From CAZJYI01 sp964550025 (GTDB lineage: Bacteria; Verrucomicrobiota; Kiritimatiellia; UBA8416; CAYOBW01): a DNA stretch of 64,000 bases. Position numbers and translations under genes: made by a program. A model generated the notes under the pieces. It saw nothing but the letters and a program-made list of their open reading frames with translations, searched no databases and was not told the origin of the DNA. Positions 51,622-60,017 of the stretch are shown here, piece by piece (positions within the stretch are counted from its first letter, which is position 1; the number at the start of each line of letters is the position of its first letter). The DNA is taken from contig CAZJYI010000041.1 of assembly GCA_964550025.1 (NCBI GenBank), forward strand, positions 13,596-77,595. The letters run 5' to 3'.

Positions 51622-51661
51622 AGCCTGAACGATCCCGGCGGCAAGCGCCGGGGATTCTCGG
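51622..51661. repeat. inverted, diverged relative of the 68-bp unit
   Basis: GAGCCTGAACGATCCCGGCG then GCAAG CGCCGGGGATTC: the complement of the hairpin part of the 68-bp unit, with the same CTTGC loop. It lies between the array and the flippase-like gene. Confidence 0.65.
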
Positions 51662-51705
51662 GCACAGTGACGGGAGGAGCTCTGCTCGAGCAAGTGCGCG
51701 TTCCG

Positions 51706-52746
51706 CTACTCCCCCAGTGTCTCGCGGACGGCTTCGGCCGAGGGGAGGCCCGGGCCGAGGGCGGCGACGATGATTCCGGGCAGTGCGCCGCACAGCAGAA
51801 CAACGCGGACGAGAAGCGCCAGGACGAGGATCTTGCTGGAGGTGCCGGCGGCCGCGAAATAGAGCAGGTAGAGCTCTTCCATCACCCCGATGCCTCCGGG
51901 TGTGACGGGGACGGCCGAGATAATCATCACCAGCGGCACGTACGCGAAGTAAGCGTACCACGGTACGGCCAGGCCGAGTCCCATCCCGACCAGGGCCACC
52001 GAGCCGATACCGAGGGTTTGCGCGAGCGCGGTGAGTGCCGCGGCCGTGGTCATCCCACGCCCGCTCCGCCTGAAATGGGCCACGGCGCCGGCGGCTGCCG
52101 CAACGTGCTCCGTTACGGGGAGCCGTTCGTACAGACGGTTGAGGCGCAGGATCTGCCGCAAGCGCGGGCTGAGGACGAAGGCGATAGCCGCGAGAAGACC
52201 CGCCGTGACCGCCGCGGCGGAGAACAACGGGATCCGCAGGGCGTCGGTTGTTGCCCGTCCGCTCGCGGCCAGCACCGGCAGCGCCACCCATGCGAACAGG
52301 GCCAGGCCGCAGATCCCCATCAGTCGGTCCACGAAGACGCTGGTAACGACCTGGGCTTTGCGCTGCGTCTTCCTCGCCACGTAATACGCCTTGACGGCGT
52401 CTCCACCGATCATTCCGGGGATGAGCGTGTTGAAGAGCTCCCCGAGAAACCCCAGCCGGAATGACTCCGCAACGCCGATGGACACGCGCTGGATACGCAG
52501 CAATACCCGCCAGCGCAGGGCGGCCACCAGGAGCGACAGGATCGATACAACCACGGCAGCGGCGACATGGGGTATGCTCACGCCGCGAAGCCCCGTGGCG
52601 ATGCCGGGGAGGGAGACAACGGTGCCGCTGTCGTCCATGGCGGGATAGTCGTGCCAGTGGACGCGGCTCAAGACCCACGCCAGCAGTGCCGCCGCAATCA
52701 GAAGTCTGGCCGCGCGCAGCAGGATACGTTTTCGCCCCGCCTTCAT
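51706..52746 (-). CDS. flippase-like integral membrane protein (LPG synthase TM family)
   Basis: A 346-residue integral membrane protein with about eight hydrophobic segments, of the family that holds the membrane part of lysylphosphatidylglycerol synthase. Typical motif: EELFNTLIPGMIGGDAVKAYY at about 100-120 and VTPGGIGVMEELYLLYF at about 290. Members without the catalytic domain act as flippases or unknown transporters. The ATG at 52746 overlaps the methyltransferase stop (ATGA). Last gene of the operon that starts at 57243, and likely to export its product. Confidence 0.87.
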   Translation of the reverse strand: MKAGRKRILLRAARLLIAAALLAWVLSRVHWHDYPAMDDSGTVVSLPGIATGLRGVSIPHVAAAVVVSILSLLVAALRWRVLLRIQRVSIGVAESFRLGFLGELFNTLIPGMIGGDAVKAYYVARKTQRKAQVVTSVFVDRLMGICGLALFAWVALPVLAASGRATTDALRIPLFSAAAVTAGLLAAIAFVLSPRLRQILRLNRLYERLPVTEHVAAAAGAVAHFRRSGRGMTTAAALTALAQTLGIGSVALVGMGLGLAVPWYAYFAYVPLVMIISAVPVTPGGIGVMEELYLLYFAAAGTSSKILVLALLVRVVLLCGALPGIIVAALGPGLPSAEAVRETLGE

Positions 52747-53405
52747 TCGAAGTAGATGAACGAATATTCCCCCGTGTATCCGAAGCGATCGAGAAGCCAT
52801 TCCCACTCGGTCGGCGTGAAGAAGCACTCGCAGGTGAGTTGCCAGTTCAGCAGGTTTGCCTTCTCCTCTTCGGTCCGGTACGACTCCACGACAATGTAGC
52901 TGTTGCCGCGTTTCACGCGTTCGATTTCGGTGACCGCCCGTTCCAGTCCGTCGATCGGCAGGTTGTGGAGCGTCGTGAGCGAGATGACGAGGTCGAACGC
53001 ATCGTCCGCGTACGGCAATTCCCGGGCGTCGCCCTGGTCGAGGACGTCACGCACTTCCTCCCTGGCGTGGGCCAGTGCGTAGGCCGACAGGTCCAGCCCC
53101 CGCACTTCCAGCCCGGGCAGCGCGACCCGCATCTCGTGGATCAGGTGCGCCTTGCCGCAGCCGATGTCCAGCACCCGGTCGCCCGCTTTCAACCCGTAGT
53201 GCTCGATCATGTTCTCAGCCACCGGCGCCCAGCGCCCGTCATAGCGGTATCCGCCGTAGCCGTACTTCCGGTCCCCGTCCCAATAGTCCTCTCCAAACTG
53301 CTTGGCGACCGCCGCACAGCGCGCCTTGTCGCCGCGGGCCACCCGCTCCACGTAGTCCCTGCTCGTGCGCTTATGCAGGCAGGACAGAAAGTCAATCTGT
53401 TCCAT
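52743..53405 (-). CDS. class I SAM-dependent methyltransferase
   Basis: A 220-residue enzyme. The SAM-binding motif is VLDIGCGKAHLIHEM at about 78-92, followed by VRGLDLSAYALAHA and LPYADDAFDLVISLTTLHNL (motifs II-III). An N-terminal helical cap (about 1-60) and a C-terminal region (CECFFTPTEWEWLL) probably form the substrate pocket. Sits between a radical SAM gene (13 bases) and the flippase-like gene (overlap of four bases) in a single operon. Substrate unknown. Confidence 0.88.
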   Translation of the reverse strand: MEQIDFLSCLHKRTSRDYVERVARGDKARCAAVAKQFGEDYWDGDRKYGYGGYRYDGRWAPVAENMIEHYGLKAGDRVLDIGCGKAHLIHEMRVALPGLEVRGLDLSAYALAHAREEVRDVLDQGDARELPYADDAFDLVISLTTLHNLPIDGLERAVTEIERVKRGNSYIVVESYRTEEEKANLLNWQLTCECFFTPTEWEWLLDRFGYTGEYSFIYFE

Positions 53406-53417
53406 GTCATTCCCCTC

Positions 53418-54578
53418 TCACACGAAGTCCAGGTGCTCCTCGTCGGCCTCGAAGTAGTCCAACAGCGACAGGTTCTTGGCGTGCGCCACACAGTGGTGGC
53501 GGCATTCGCTGCTCGGGTCCAAAGTGCGCAACCGTCCCTGCAGGTCCTCGCTTGCCCATAGCTCGGCGAAACGGGTGTCCCGGATCGACCCCAGCAACCC
53601 GCCGCGCGTGTACGCCTTGTCCTGGCAGGTGTAGACGTTCTGGTCGGCGGCGATGACCGTCAGGCACTGACTCATCGGGCACCAGGTGTAGCGGCGCTCC
53701 AGGCTTTCAGCGTCCGCAAGCGGCAGGTGCACCTTGTCGATGACGGCGAACGCACGCCGATGCCTCCCGCGACCTTGTGGTGGGTGGCCGGGCGACGTAC
53801 GCCCCCCGCGACCTTGCGCCGCGGGAGCGGAAGATTGAACTGAGAGCTCGGCGATGCCTTCCGCGACCTGTCGCTTCACGTCCTGGTAAAAGGCCGACAT
53901 GTACTCGGCATTCTCCGCGGGGAGCGTGCTGACAATGGCGTTGGAGACCTTCACGTGGTCCGCTCCCAGCTCGCGGGCCATCCTCAGAAAACGAAGAACA
54001 TCGCTGCTATTTTCGCGCGCGACGATCAGGTTGATGCCGATCACGCACCGCCTGTCCGTGATCCCCGCGAAGGCGCGAATGTTCGCGCAGACACGGTCGA
54101 ACTCCTCTGGCGCGACGTTCCGGATGTGGGCGTAAGTCTCCCTGTCGGCGGCGTCCATCGACACGCGCACCCACGTCGCCGCCCGGGCGAGCAGTCCGGC
54201 CGTCTCCCCTCTGAGCCGCCCCCCGTTCGTGAGCATGGCCACCTTGACGCCGGCGCCCGCGAGAGCTTGAATGGCTTCGCCGATGTGCGGGTAACAGAGC
54301 GGCTCACCCCCGCCGGAGAAGGTCACGGCCCGCACCCCCATCCGCCCCAGGTCCTCCACGATCTCGCGCATCTTCCCGGGCGGGATCTCGTCCGATTCGT
54401 TCATGCGCTCACTCAGGTAGAGGTCGGGATTGCGGTAGCAGCAATAGCCGCAGCGGTGCTGGCAGCGGTTGGTCGGCTTGAGGCGGACGTGGATCGGGGG
54501 CGTAATGCGACCCGACTGCATGGCATCCAGCTTCTCGTGAAAGTGGAAGATCTTGCTGCTGGTATAGAGGGTGCTCAC
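53418..54578 (-). CDS. radical SAM enzyme with C-terminal cysteine cluster
   Basis: A 386-residue enzyme starting at GTG, which overlaps the transketolase C stop as GTGA. Radical SAM cysteines in CQHRCGYCCYRNP (CxxxCxxC, about residues 38-45), then TFSGGGEPLCYPHIGEAIQA and a TIM-barrel body. C-terminal cysteines WCPMSQC, VYTCQDKA and SSECRHHC resemble a SPASM/twitch auxiliary cluster. About residues 235-275 (Gly/Arg/Pro-rich) come from an in-frame repeat. Probable role: C-C bond or radical modification of a sugar or lipid intermediate. Confidence 0.9.
   Translation of the reverse strand: MSTLYTSSKIFHFHEKLDAMQSGRITPPIHVRLKPTNRCQHRCGYCCYRNPDLYLSERMNESDEIPPGKMREIVEDLGRMGVRAVTFSGGGEPLCYPHIGEAIQALAGAGVKVAMLTNGGRLRGETAGLLARAATWVRVSMDAADRETYAHIRNVAPEEFDRVCANIRAFAGITDRRCVIGINLIVARENSSDVLRFLRMARELGADHVKVSNAIVSTLPAENAEYMSAFYQDVKRQVAEGIAELSVQSSAPAAQGRGGRTSPGHPPQGRGRHRRAFAVIDKVHLPLADAESLERRYTWCPMSQCLTVIAADQNVYTCQDKAYTRGGLLGSIRDTRFAELWASEDLQGRLRTLDPSSECRHHCVAHAKNLSLLDYFEADEEHLDFV
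53755..53873. repeat. in-frame intragenic repeat within radical SAM gene
   Basis: Three imperfect copies of CGATGCCTYCCGCGACCT type (53757, 53801, 53851), inside the coding region of the radical SAM enzyme. They add a Gly/Arg/Pro/His-rich insert but keep the frame. Confidence 0.7.
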
Positions 54579-55498
54579 GCTGTCGCCACCTTCTCCACAA
54601 TCTGCTCCGCGGTCAACCCGTACTGTCTCCGCAGGTAAGCCTGGCTGCCGGCCTCCCGCGCAAAGGCGTCCGGGATCCCGAACTTCATCACGCGTGCTCC
54701 GAGCCCCTCGTCGGTAACGACGCCTGCCACCGCCGCTCCCAGCCCGCCGATAACGCTGTGCTCCTCGATGGTCACGAGCGTTTCGCAGCGCGCCGCCGTG
54801 TCGACGATCAACTCCCTGTCGATGGGCTTGACGGTGTGCATGCTGATCAGCGCGGGGTCCTGTCCCTTCCGCTCCAGCGCGGCACTGACGTCGCGTGCCG
54901 TAGGGAGCATGTTTCCCGTGGCGATGACCGCGATCCCGCGACCCTGCCTCAGGCGGATGCCCCTGCCGAGAGCGAACGTCTCGTTCGGCGGAAGCCCTGC
55001 CTCGTGCACAACCGGCTCGCCGCTCTTGCCAATTCGCAGGTAGCACGGCCCCTCGAGCCGCACGATGGCCTCGACGGCATGGGCGACTTCGACGGGGTCG
55101 CCCGGGCACACCACGGTCATGTTGGGCAGGGCACGCATCACGGCGATGTCCTCAACGGCGTGGTGCGACGGTCCGGCCGGGCCGTAGGTTAACCCCTCGC
55201 CTACGCCGACGATCGTGACGGGCAGTTGCTGGCTGCAGAGGTCGCAACGGATCTGCTCGAAGCAGCGCATGGTCACGAACGGCACGATGCCGTAGACCAT
55301 CACGCGTTTGCCGTTCAGGGCCAGGCCGGCCGCGATGCCGATCATGCAGGCTTCCGCGATGCCGACATTGAGGTAGCGGTCCGCGAATTCGTGTTGGAAG
55401 TCGTCGAACACGTGGAAGCCGGTGTCGGCCGTCAGCAGGTGCAGCGACGGGTCGTGCCGCATGCATTCGGTCAACGTGTCCAGCAGTGCCTTGCGCAT
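54575..55498 (-). CDS. transketolase-like enzyme, C-terminal subunit
   Basis: A 307-residue partner of the N-terminal half encoded upstream. It carries the pyrimidine-binding and C-terminal domains of a transketolase: LTADTGFHVFDDF, LNVGIAEACMIGIAAGLALN (the Glu of VGIAEA activates thiamine diphosphate), TYGPAGPSHHAVEDIAVMRA, GRGIAVIATGNMLPTARDV. I prefer the ATG at 55498 over a TTG at 55519. It forms a heterodimer with the N-terminal subunit and overlaps the radical SAM start. Split transketolases are common in secondary or nucleotide-sugar metabolism. Confidence 0.93.
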   Translation of the reverse strand: MRKALLDTLTECMRHDPSLHLLTADTGFHVFDDFQHEFADRYLNVGIAEACMIGIAAGLALNGKRVMVYGIVPFVTMRCFEQIRCDLCSQQLPVTIVGVGEGLTYGPAGPSHHAVEDIAVMRALPNMTVVCPGDPVEVAHAVEAIVRLEGPCYLRIGKSGEPVVHEAGLPPNETFALGRGIRLRQGRGIAVIATGNMLPTARDVSAALERKGQDPALISMHTVKPIDRELIVDTAARCETLVTIEEHSVIGGLGAAVAGVVTDEGLGARVMKFGIPDAFAREAGSQAYLRRQYGLTAEQIVEKVATA

Positions 55499-55502
55499 GG
55501 TG

Positions 55503-56309
55503 TCACTCTCTCTCGTCAAGCTCGTCCAGAAACCGCGGCAGCTTCTCCTCGGGAACGGAGAAGTAATGCCAACCCAGCGTGTTTTCCATCTCGCGGATGC
55601 CCATGCCCTTGACGGTCTTCGCGATCACGACGGACGGTCTATTCGGGATAAATGGCGTTTTGTGCAGTGTGCGGCTCAGCGTCGCGCAGTCGTGGCCGTC
55701 GACGATCCGCGTGCCCCAGCCGAAGGCCTCGAACTTCGGCGCCAGGGTTTCGATGGGCTGGATGTCCTCGCAACGCCCATAGCCCTGGAGGTTGTTGGCG
55801 TCGACGACGACGGTCAGGTTGGCGAGTCGCAGCCTTGCCGCCGTCATGGCCCCTTCCCAGACGCTGCCCTCCTGGCATTCGCCGTCTCCCATCAGGACGT
55901 ATGTCCGCCAGGGCCAACCGTCCTTCGCGGCCGCCCAGGCCATGCCCACGGCCACGGGGAGGCCGTGTCCCAGCGAACCGCTCGAGACCTCGATCCCCGG
56001 CACGGCGCCGCGCGTCGGGTGCCCGGTCAGCGGCCGCCCGTCAACGCAGTATTCCTCCAGCCGCGAGCGATCGAAAAAGCCCTTCTGCGACAGCGCCGAG
56101 TACAGTGCGCTAACGCAGTGCCCTTTGCTCATGATGAACCGGTCCCGGTCCGGATCGTCCGGGGCATCAATGCGCATCACGTCAAAGTAGAGAACCGCCA
56201 GGATGTCCGCGGCCGACATGGCGCCGCCCACGTTCGACCCGGTGCGGTGCATACGCACGACATCCTTGCGGATCTGCCTGGCAATCTCTTCAATCGGCCG
56301 GCTATTCAC
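55503..56309 (-). CDS. transketolase-like enzyme, N-terminal (TPP-binding) subunit
   Basis: A 268-residue subunit. Thiamine-diphosphate motif GDGECQEGSVWEGAMTAARL leading to VVDANNLQG; KGHCVSALYSAL (substrate His), ISSGSLGHGLPVAVGMAWA-type signature (VSSGSLGHGLPVA here). Starts at GTG with AGGAG upstream and overlaps the preceding GT9 stop by eight bases. Paired with the C-terminal subunit four bases downstream. Probably transfers a two-carbon ketol group onto a sugar or small acceptor in the pathway of this operon. Confidence 0.93.
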   Translation of the reverse strand: MNSRPIEEIARQIRKDVVRMHRTGSNVGGAMSAADILAVLYFDVMRIDAPDDPDRDRFIMSKGHCVSALYSALSQKGFFDRSRLEEYCVDGRPLTGHPTRGAVPGIEVSSGSLGHGLPVAVGMAWAAAKDGWPWRTYVLMGDGECQEGSVWEGAMTAARLRLANLTVVVDANNLQGYGRCEDIQPIETLAPKFEAFGWGTRIVDGHDCATLSRTLHKTPFIPNRPSVVIAKTVKGMGIREMENTLGWHYFSVPEEKLPRFLDELDERE

Positions 56310-57243
56310 GCATCAGCTCCTCTATGGCCGCGAACACGGATTCGGGCGTGATGAACTGCATGCAGGTTTCGCCGTACGCGCATTCCGCCCGGCAGCAGGG
56401 GAGGCAGTCGCGTTCCACCGTTGCGACCAGTACCTTGAGGTCGTCGCTTGGGTCCAGGTCGCTGGCCGGCGTGGGGCCGAACAGCCCCACCACCTTTTTC
56501 CCCAGCGCCAGCCCGAGGTGCAGTCCGAGGGAGTCGCTGGTCACGATGAGGCGGCAACTGTTGATCCAGTCCATGTACCCTTCGAGATTGTCGAGGCACT
56601 GCTGGTAGGAAACGGAGTGCTTGCCCGCGAGCAGGCCGTCGAGGGCGGTCCAGTGCTCTTGCGGCCATGCCTTCACCGGGAACAGCGATCCCACGTGCGT
56701 GTTGAAGCCCACGTCGTGGACAACTGGGGTGGACGGCCTGTAGCCCAGGACGTACCCCTCGCCGCGCCACGTTGCGCCGAGCATGGCGAACAGCAACTCG
56801 GTCCATGACCGGTTGTTCGTGCGTTTCGCCTCGTCGTGCGTCGCCACGACGAGCGCGTCGACGGCGTCGTCGTTTGCCGTGGGGTTGCCGGTGGCGGCGT
56901 CGATGCGGAAGCCGCAGTGCCGCGTCGCGGCCATCCGGCCGGTCATGGCGCACACCTCCGGCACCTTCTCCAGGTTGACGATGCAGTCGAAATGCTCCTT
57001 TTCGAGGTCGCGGGCGCTCGCCGGTACGTATGTCACAATGCGATCGATCAGCGGGTTGCCCGCGAGGAGCGGAACGGCGGCGTCATCGCTCAGCCAGGTC
57101 ACGTGGTCCTGCGCAAAGAGGTGCAGGATGGACGTTGTCCGCAGAACGTCCCCCAGGCTGCACGTGGCGCGCACGTGCGAAACGAACGTTTCGGAGTAGC
57201 CCAACTTGATGATCAGGGTCTTTTTCTGCGACTTCGAGCCCAT
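56302..57243 (-). CDS. GT9-family glycosyltransferase, first gene of operon
   Basis: A 313-residue glycosyltransferase, ATG at 57243. N-terminal KKTLIIKLGYSETFVSHV and LGDVLRTTSILHLFAQ (the GT9 start), DCIVNLEKVPEVC, then the nucleotide-sugar site RLIVTSDSLGLHLGLALGKK, FGPTPASDLDP. A cysteine group (CLPCCRAECAYGETC) near the end recalls other GT9 enzymes. Likely transfers a sugar onto a lipid or glycan. First gene of the operon ending with the flippase-like gene. The region before it (57244-57403) is a divergent promoter region without a clear motif. Confidence 0.88.
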   Translation of the reverse strand: MGSKSQKKTLIIKLGYSETFVSHVRATCSLGDVLRTTSILHLFAQDHVTWLSDDAAVPLLAGNPLIDRIVTYVPASARDLEKEHFDCIVNLEKVPEVCAMTGRMAATRHCGFRIDAATGNPTANDDAVDALVVATHDEAKRTNNRSWTELLFAMLGATWRGEGYVLGYRPSTPVVHDVGFNTHVGSLFPVKAWPQEHWTALDGLLAGKHSVSYQQCLDNLEGYMDWINSCRLIVTSDSLGLHLGLALGKKVVGLFGPTPASDLDPSDDLKVLVATVERDCLPCCRAECAYGETCMQFITPESVFAAIEELMRE

Positions 57244-57403
57244 ATCAGCCGTGCAGTGTAGCCGGAACCGGGGTGCACAACAAGATTGCAGATCAGTTCG
57301 CCCATGCGCCCCATGTGTCTGGATTGGACCGCGAACCGAACAAGAGATTGCCGCCGCTGCGGTTTGATGATACGGTATTCGTGTGTTCTTGGGGAGACGG
57401 AGT

Positions 57404-57688
57404 ATGCGCGCGATAACCAAGGTTGAGGTACTGGACGACTACCGTGTGGATTTGTCCTTCGCGGATGGAACGCATGGCGTTGTCGATCTGTCCGGGCTGG
57501 TCGGCCGTGGCGTGTTCCTCGGGTGGCAGGACTACGGTGAGTTTCAGAAGGTCGAGATAGGTGAGGCGGGGGAGCTGGTCTGGCCGAGCGGCGTCGATCT
57601 TTGTCCCGACGCCCTCTATCTCAAGGCAACCGGAAGAAGCCCCGAGGAAGAGTTTCCCGCCCTGCGGCGCGAGTTGACCCATGCCTGA
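57404..57688 (+). CDS. DUF2442 protein
   Basis: A 94-residue protein; GGAGACGGAGT before the ATG at 57404 fixes the start. DUF2442 hallmarks: ITKVEVLDDYRVDLSFADGT, VVDLSGLVGRGVFLGW, then GELVWPSGVDLCPDALYLKA. DUF2442/DUF4160 pairs like this one are widespread and probably form toxin-antitoxin-type systems; DUF2442 is thought to bind DNA. Overlaps the next gene by eight bases. Confidence 0.88.
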   Translation: MRAITKVEVLDDYRVDLSFADGTHGVVDLSGLVGRGVFLGWQDYGEFQKVEIGEAGELVWPSGVDLCPDALYLKATGRSPEEEFPALRRELTHA

Positions 57689-57890
57689 AATCTCCAAGTT
57701 CTTCGGGATTGTGATCAAGATGTACTGGGATGATCACAACCCTCCACACTTCCATGCGTTCTATGCTGGCGATCAAGCGCTGATCGACATCACGAACCTG
57801 TCGCTCTTCGCCGGACGGCTGTCTCCAAGGGCACTCGGTCTCGTCATCGAGTGGGCGAACCTGCACGACGCCGGGTTGTTAGGCGTGTAG
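57681..57890 (+). CDS. DUF4160 protein, slightly short
   Basis: A 69-residue protein, first gene partner to DUF2442. Family marks: PEISKFFGIVIKMYWDDHNP, PHFHAFYAGDQALIDI, ALGLVIEWANLHDAGLL. It stops soon after ANLHDAGLL, about 10-15 residues short of the usual end; no family-like continuation is seen in the following frame. Possibly truncated. Ribosome site is weak, so translation is probably coupled to DUF2442. Confidence 0.83.
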   Translation: MPEISKFFGIVIKMYWDDHNPPHFHAFYAGDQALIDITNLSLFAGRLSPRALGLVIEWANLHDAGLLGV

Positions 57891-57900
57891 GAGTGGATCG

Positions 57901-58584
57901 ATGCCAATCACCAAAGACGATCTACAGAAGCGGCGATCCCCCAAGGATCTCCATTCGTTTGCGCACATGCTCCGCGATGCGGCTAGCGTTGATCCAGAAG
58001 AGAGAACAGATGCCTACTCACACAAAGGGCTGTACAAGCAATTCGTTGACGAGGTCCTTCCGCTGAGTGACTTCGTCCTTTTGCAGTACCCGGAGAACTG
58101 CAGTATCGAACCGGTCCTTGGGAACCAAGGGTACGATGCCATAGTTTACGACTGTCACGGGCAGGAATGCGATCGAATTGAGATCAAGAAACCGCACGAC
58201 GGCGCTGAACGGGCTGAGGATGGGCGTCTCGTTCTTGAAAGGGGCTTCGGGAACGTACACGTGGGCAGACCTGGCGATGAGCTCAGGCCGCTCATCCCGT
58301 TCGCTCGCGCCACGTGTCGAGATGCCGCTCTGAGAGACTACAGTGATTGCACGCTTCTCATTGTTTTGCCTGTTCTCGAACCACCCGGTATTGCTGAGTT
58401 CCAGCAGAGGTTTGAACAAGAACTCGCCACACTGGCCACCCAGGTGTGTGGGCTACTGGCCACCCAGAAACCCGCGTTTCGGCCAAAGCGGACCTTCCTG
58501 TTCGTTCCGCCACAGCGGCTGGTTCAGGTTAGTTCAACGGAGGGCGACCGGAACGATCACGCGAAGATGAAGAACGGAGCGTAA
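57901..58584 (+). CDS. hypothetical protein, possible nuclease-like fold
   Basis: A 227-residue soluble protein; GGAGTGGATCG before the ATG. It contains NQGYDAIVYDCHGQECDRIEIKKPH, whose D ... E.K pattern recalls PD-(D/E)XK restriction-type nuclease cores, and a helical C-terminus (EFQQRFEQELATLATQV). I cannot assign a family. It lies downstream of DUF4160 on the same strand, at 10 bases, in the AT-richer island. Confidence 0.65.
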   Translation: MPITKDDLQKRRSPKDLHSFAHMLRDAASVDPEERTDAYSHKGLYKQFVDEVLPLSDFVLLQYPENCSIEPVLGNQGYDAIVYDCHGQECDRIEIKKPHDGAERAEDGRLVLERGFGNVHVGRPGDELRPLIPFARATCRDAALRDYSDCTLLIVLPVLEPPGIAEFQQRFEQELATLATQVCGLLATQKPAFRPKRTFLFVPPQRLVQVSSTEGDRNDHAKMKNGA

Positions 58585-58802
58585 CCGCGCCCAGTTGTCG
58601 CGGCGCACCACAGTAAGGTTTTGCGGTGCATTAGGATGATGCTTCAGAGTGAGGCATATGAATACTCAGCGCAGGTCTTTTGAGCATTAGCAGCCAGTAG
58701 TCTGTGCAACACGCGACGATGTGTCTGCAAGGGTATGTGGTTGCGGGATAAGGACTTGCTGTGGCCAGGCGCCGAAAGCCAAGGTGAAAGGAATCAGAGA
58801 GG

Positions 58803-59531
58803 ATGCACCTCCTCAGATTCATCACGGTTTCCGTACTCGCCTCGTTCGTGGGGCCTCTCGCCTTCGCGTGTCTGGACATCCTGCGCCACGGTTCGCGGTT
58901 CTCACCTATTCCGTACTGGCTACCCTTGACGTTCCAACTCACCGCTGCTGCCTTGGTCCTTTGGGCTCTTCGCAGGTTTCGGGTTGGGATCAAACCGTTT
59001 CTTGTCCTTGTGGGAATCGGTCTCGTCGCATGGTTCAGTCAATGGGCGTTCAGTGCACATGAGTGGTTTCCTGCTTCACCACGCTTTCGGGGCGTGGAGA
59101 CTACGTTCTATGAAGATCCTGACGTGTGGGGTCCCGAGGAAGCTGGCACTCGCTCGTGGCGAAGTGGACTTCACAGATGGGATTCTCCCGCGCTCAACCG
59201 GGAATTGGACACTGCGAAGCGTCAGAACACTCACTCAACACTGAGAGAGCAAGGGCATAGGGGCGTTCATGTATCGACCAAACGATTCTACTTCTGGCAG
59301 GCTGGAGTAGCACACGGGTTTTCCCCAGATCAAGAGTCCATTCCGGCATTTTCGAAAGCCACAAGCCGTCGAGAGCATCTCCTTTTCTGTGTTTCAGTCT
59401 GTCCGTTCGTGATCCTTGAGCCTCTTGTCTGGGGCCTCCTCTTCTGCCTACCTGGCATCCTCCTTGTCCAGATTGCGTGGCTGACACTGAAGACGGGGAA
59501 CCTACTGGAATCCTTTTGCCGACAGAGTTGA
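58803..59531 (+). CDS. hypothetical membrane protein of the island
   Basis: A 242-residue protein with membrane segments at about 3-25, 38-55 and 65-83, then a soluble stretch, then a C-terminal pair at about 198-230 (VCPFVILEPLVWGLLFCLPG). AAAGGAATCAGAGAGG precedes the ATG. No known family. Composition is more AT-rich than the surrounding operons, as in the next two genes. Confidence 0.6.
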   Translation: MHLLRFITVSVLASFVGPLAFACLDILRHGSRFSPIPYWLPLTFQLTAAALVLWALRRFRVGIKPFLVLVGIGLVAWFSQWAFSAHEWFPASPRFRGVETTFYEDPDVWGPEEAGTRSWRSGLHRWDSPALNRELDTAKRQNTHSTLREQGHRGVHVSTKRFYFWQAGVAHGFSPDQESIPAFSKATSRREHLLFCVSVCPFVILEPLVWGLLFCLPGILLVQIAWLTLKTGNLLESFCRQS

Positions 59532-59604
59532 GCTTGTCCAATGCTTAGCGTTCCTCCACACTGGGAAGCTCATTTGACGCTTCACAGAATCGGAGCGGAT
59601 CGCT

Positions 59605-59856
59605 ATGGGTGACGACAGGGAACACAAAGAAGCCAAAGAAAAGCTCTTCTACGGGGGCGTCATCTTTGGGATTACTGCCACCATTGCCTTTTGCATAGCC
59701 TGTCATTTTGGCTCTCAGATAGAATATGAGAGAGAGAACTCCTCATTCTGGATGGAAATCCTGCTGTGGGTTGTGGAGTGGTTCGTGATACTTGGTGCAG
59801 TTGCGCTGCCATGGGTTGTGTGGAAGAGAATGGTGAAGCCTTACAAGGACTTCTAG
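59605..59856 (+). CDS. small two-helix membrane protein
   Basis: An 83-residue protein with two membrane helices, at about 18-36 (GVIFGITATIAFCIACHFGS) and about 52-72 (LLWVVEWFVILGAVALPWVV), and a charged N-terminus. GGAGCGGAT upstream. The region around it has a clearly lower GC content (about 40-52% in the lines I counted). Function unknown. Confidence 0.65.
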   Translation: MGDDREHKEAKEKLFYGGVIFGITATIAFCIACHFGSQIEYERENSSFWMEILLWVVEWFVILGAVALPWVVWKRMVKPYKDF

Positions 59857-60017
59857 CCAGCCAGTGGAGGCGGTCCGGCCGAGGGCTCAGCGAGGTTGCT
59901 TGGCTGTCGGGGCCGACCGCGAAGGTACTGCCCTGTTGCTGGGCATCATGTGACGGTTTGGAGGGGACCGGGACACGAGAGGGGCCCTAGTCTACCTGAG
60001 CAACGGAGATTGCTGTC

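Noticed and set aside
51280..51773. Three overlapping open frames of about 110-160 codons across the 68-bp array, one starting one base after the radical SAM stop, as a RiPP precursor
   Set aside because: The 68-base unit shifts frame with each copy, the peptides are Arg/Pro/Gly-rich junk translations of a hairpin repeat, and a diverged inverted copy nearby shows it is a repeat, not a gene.
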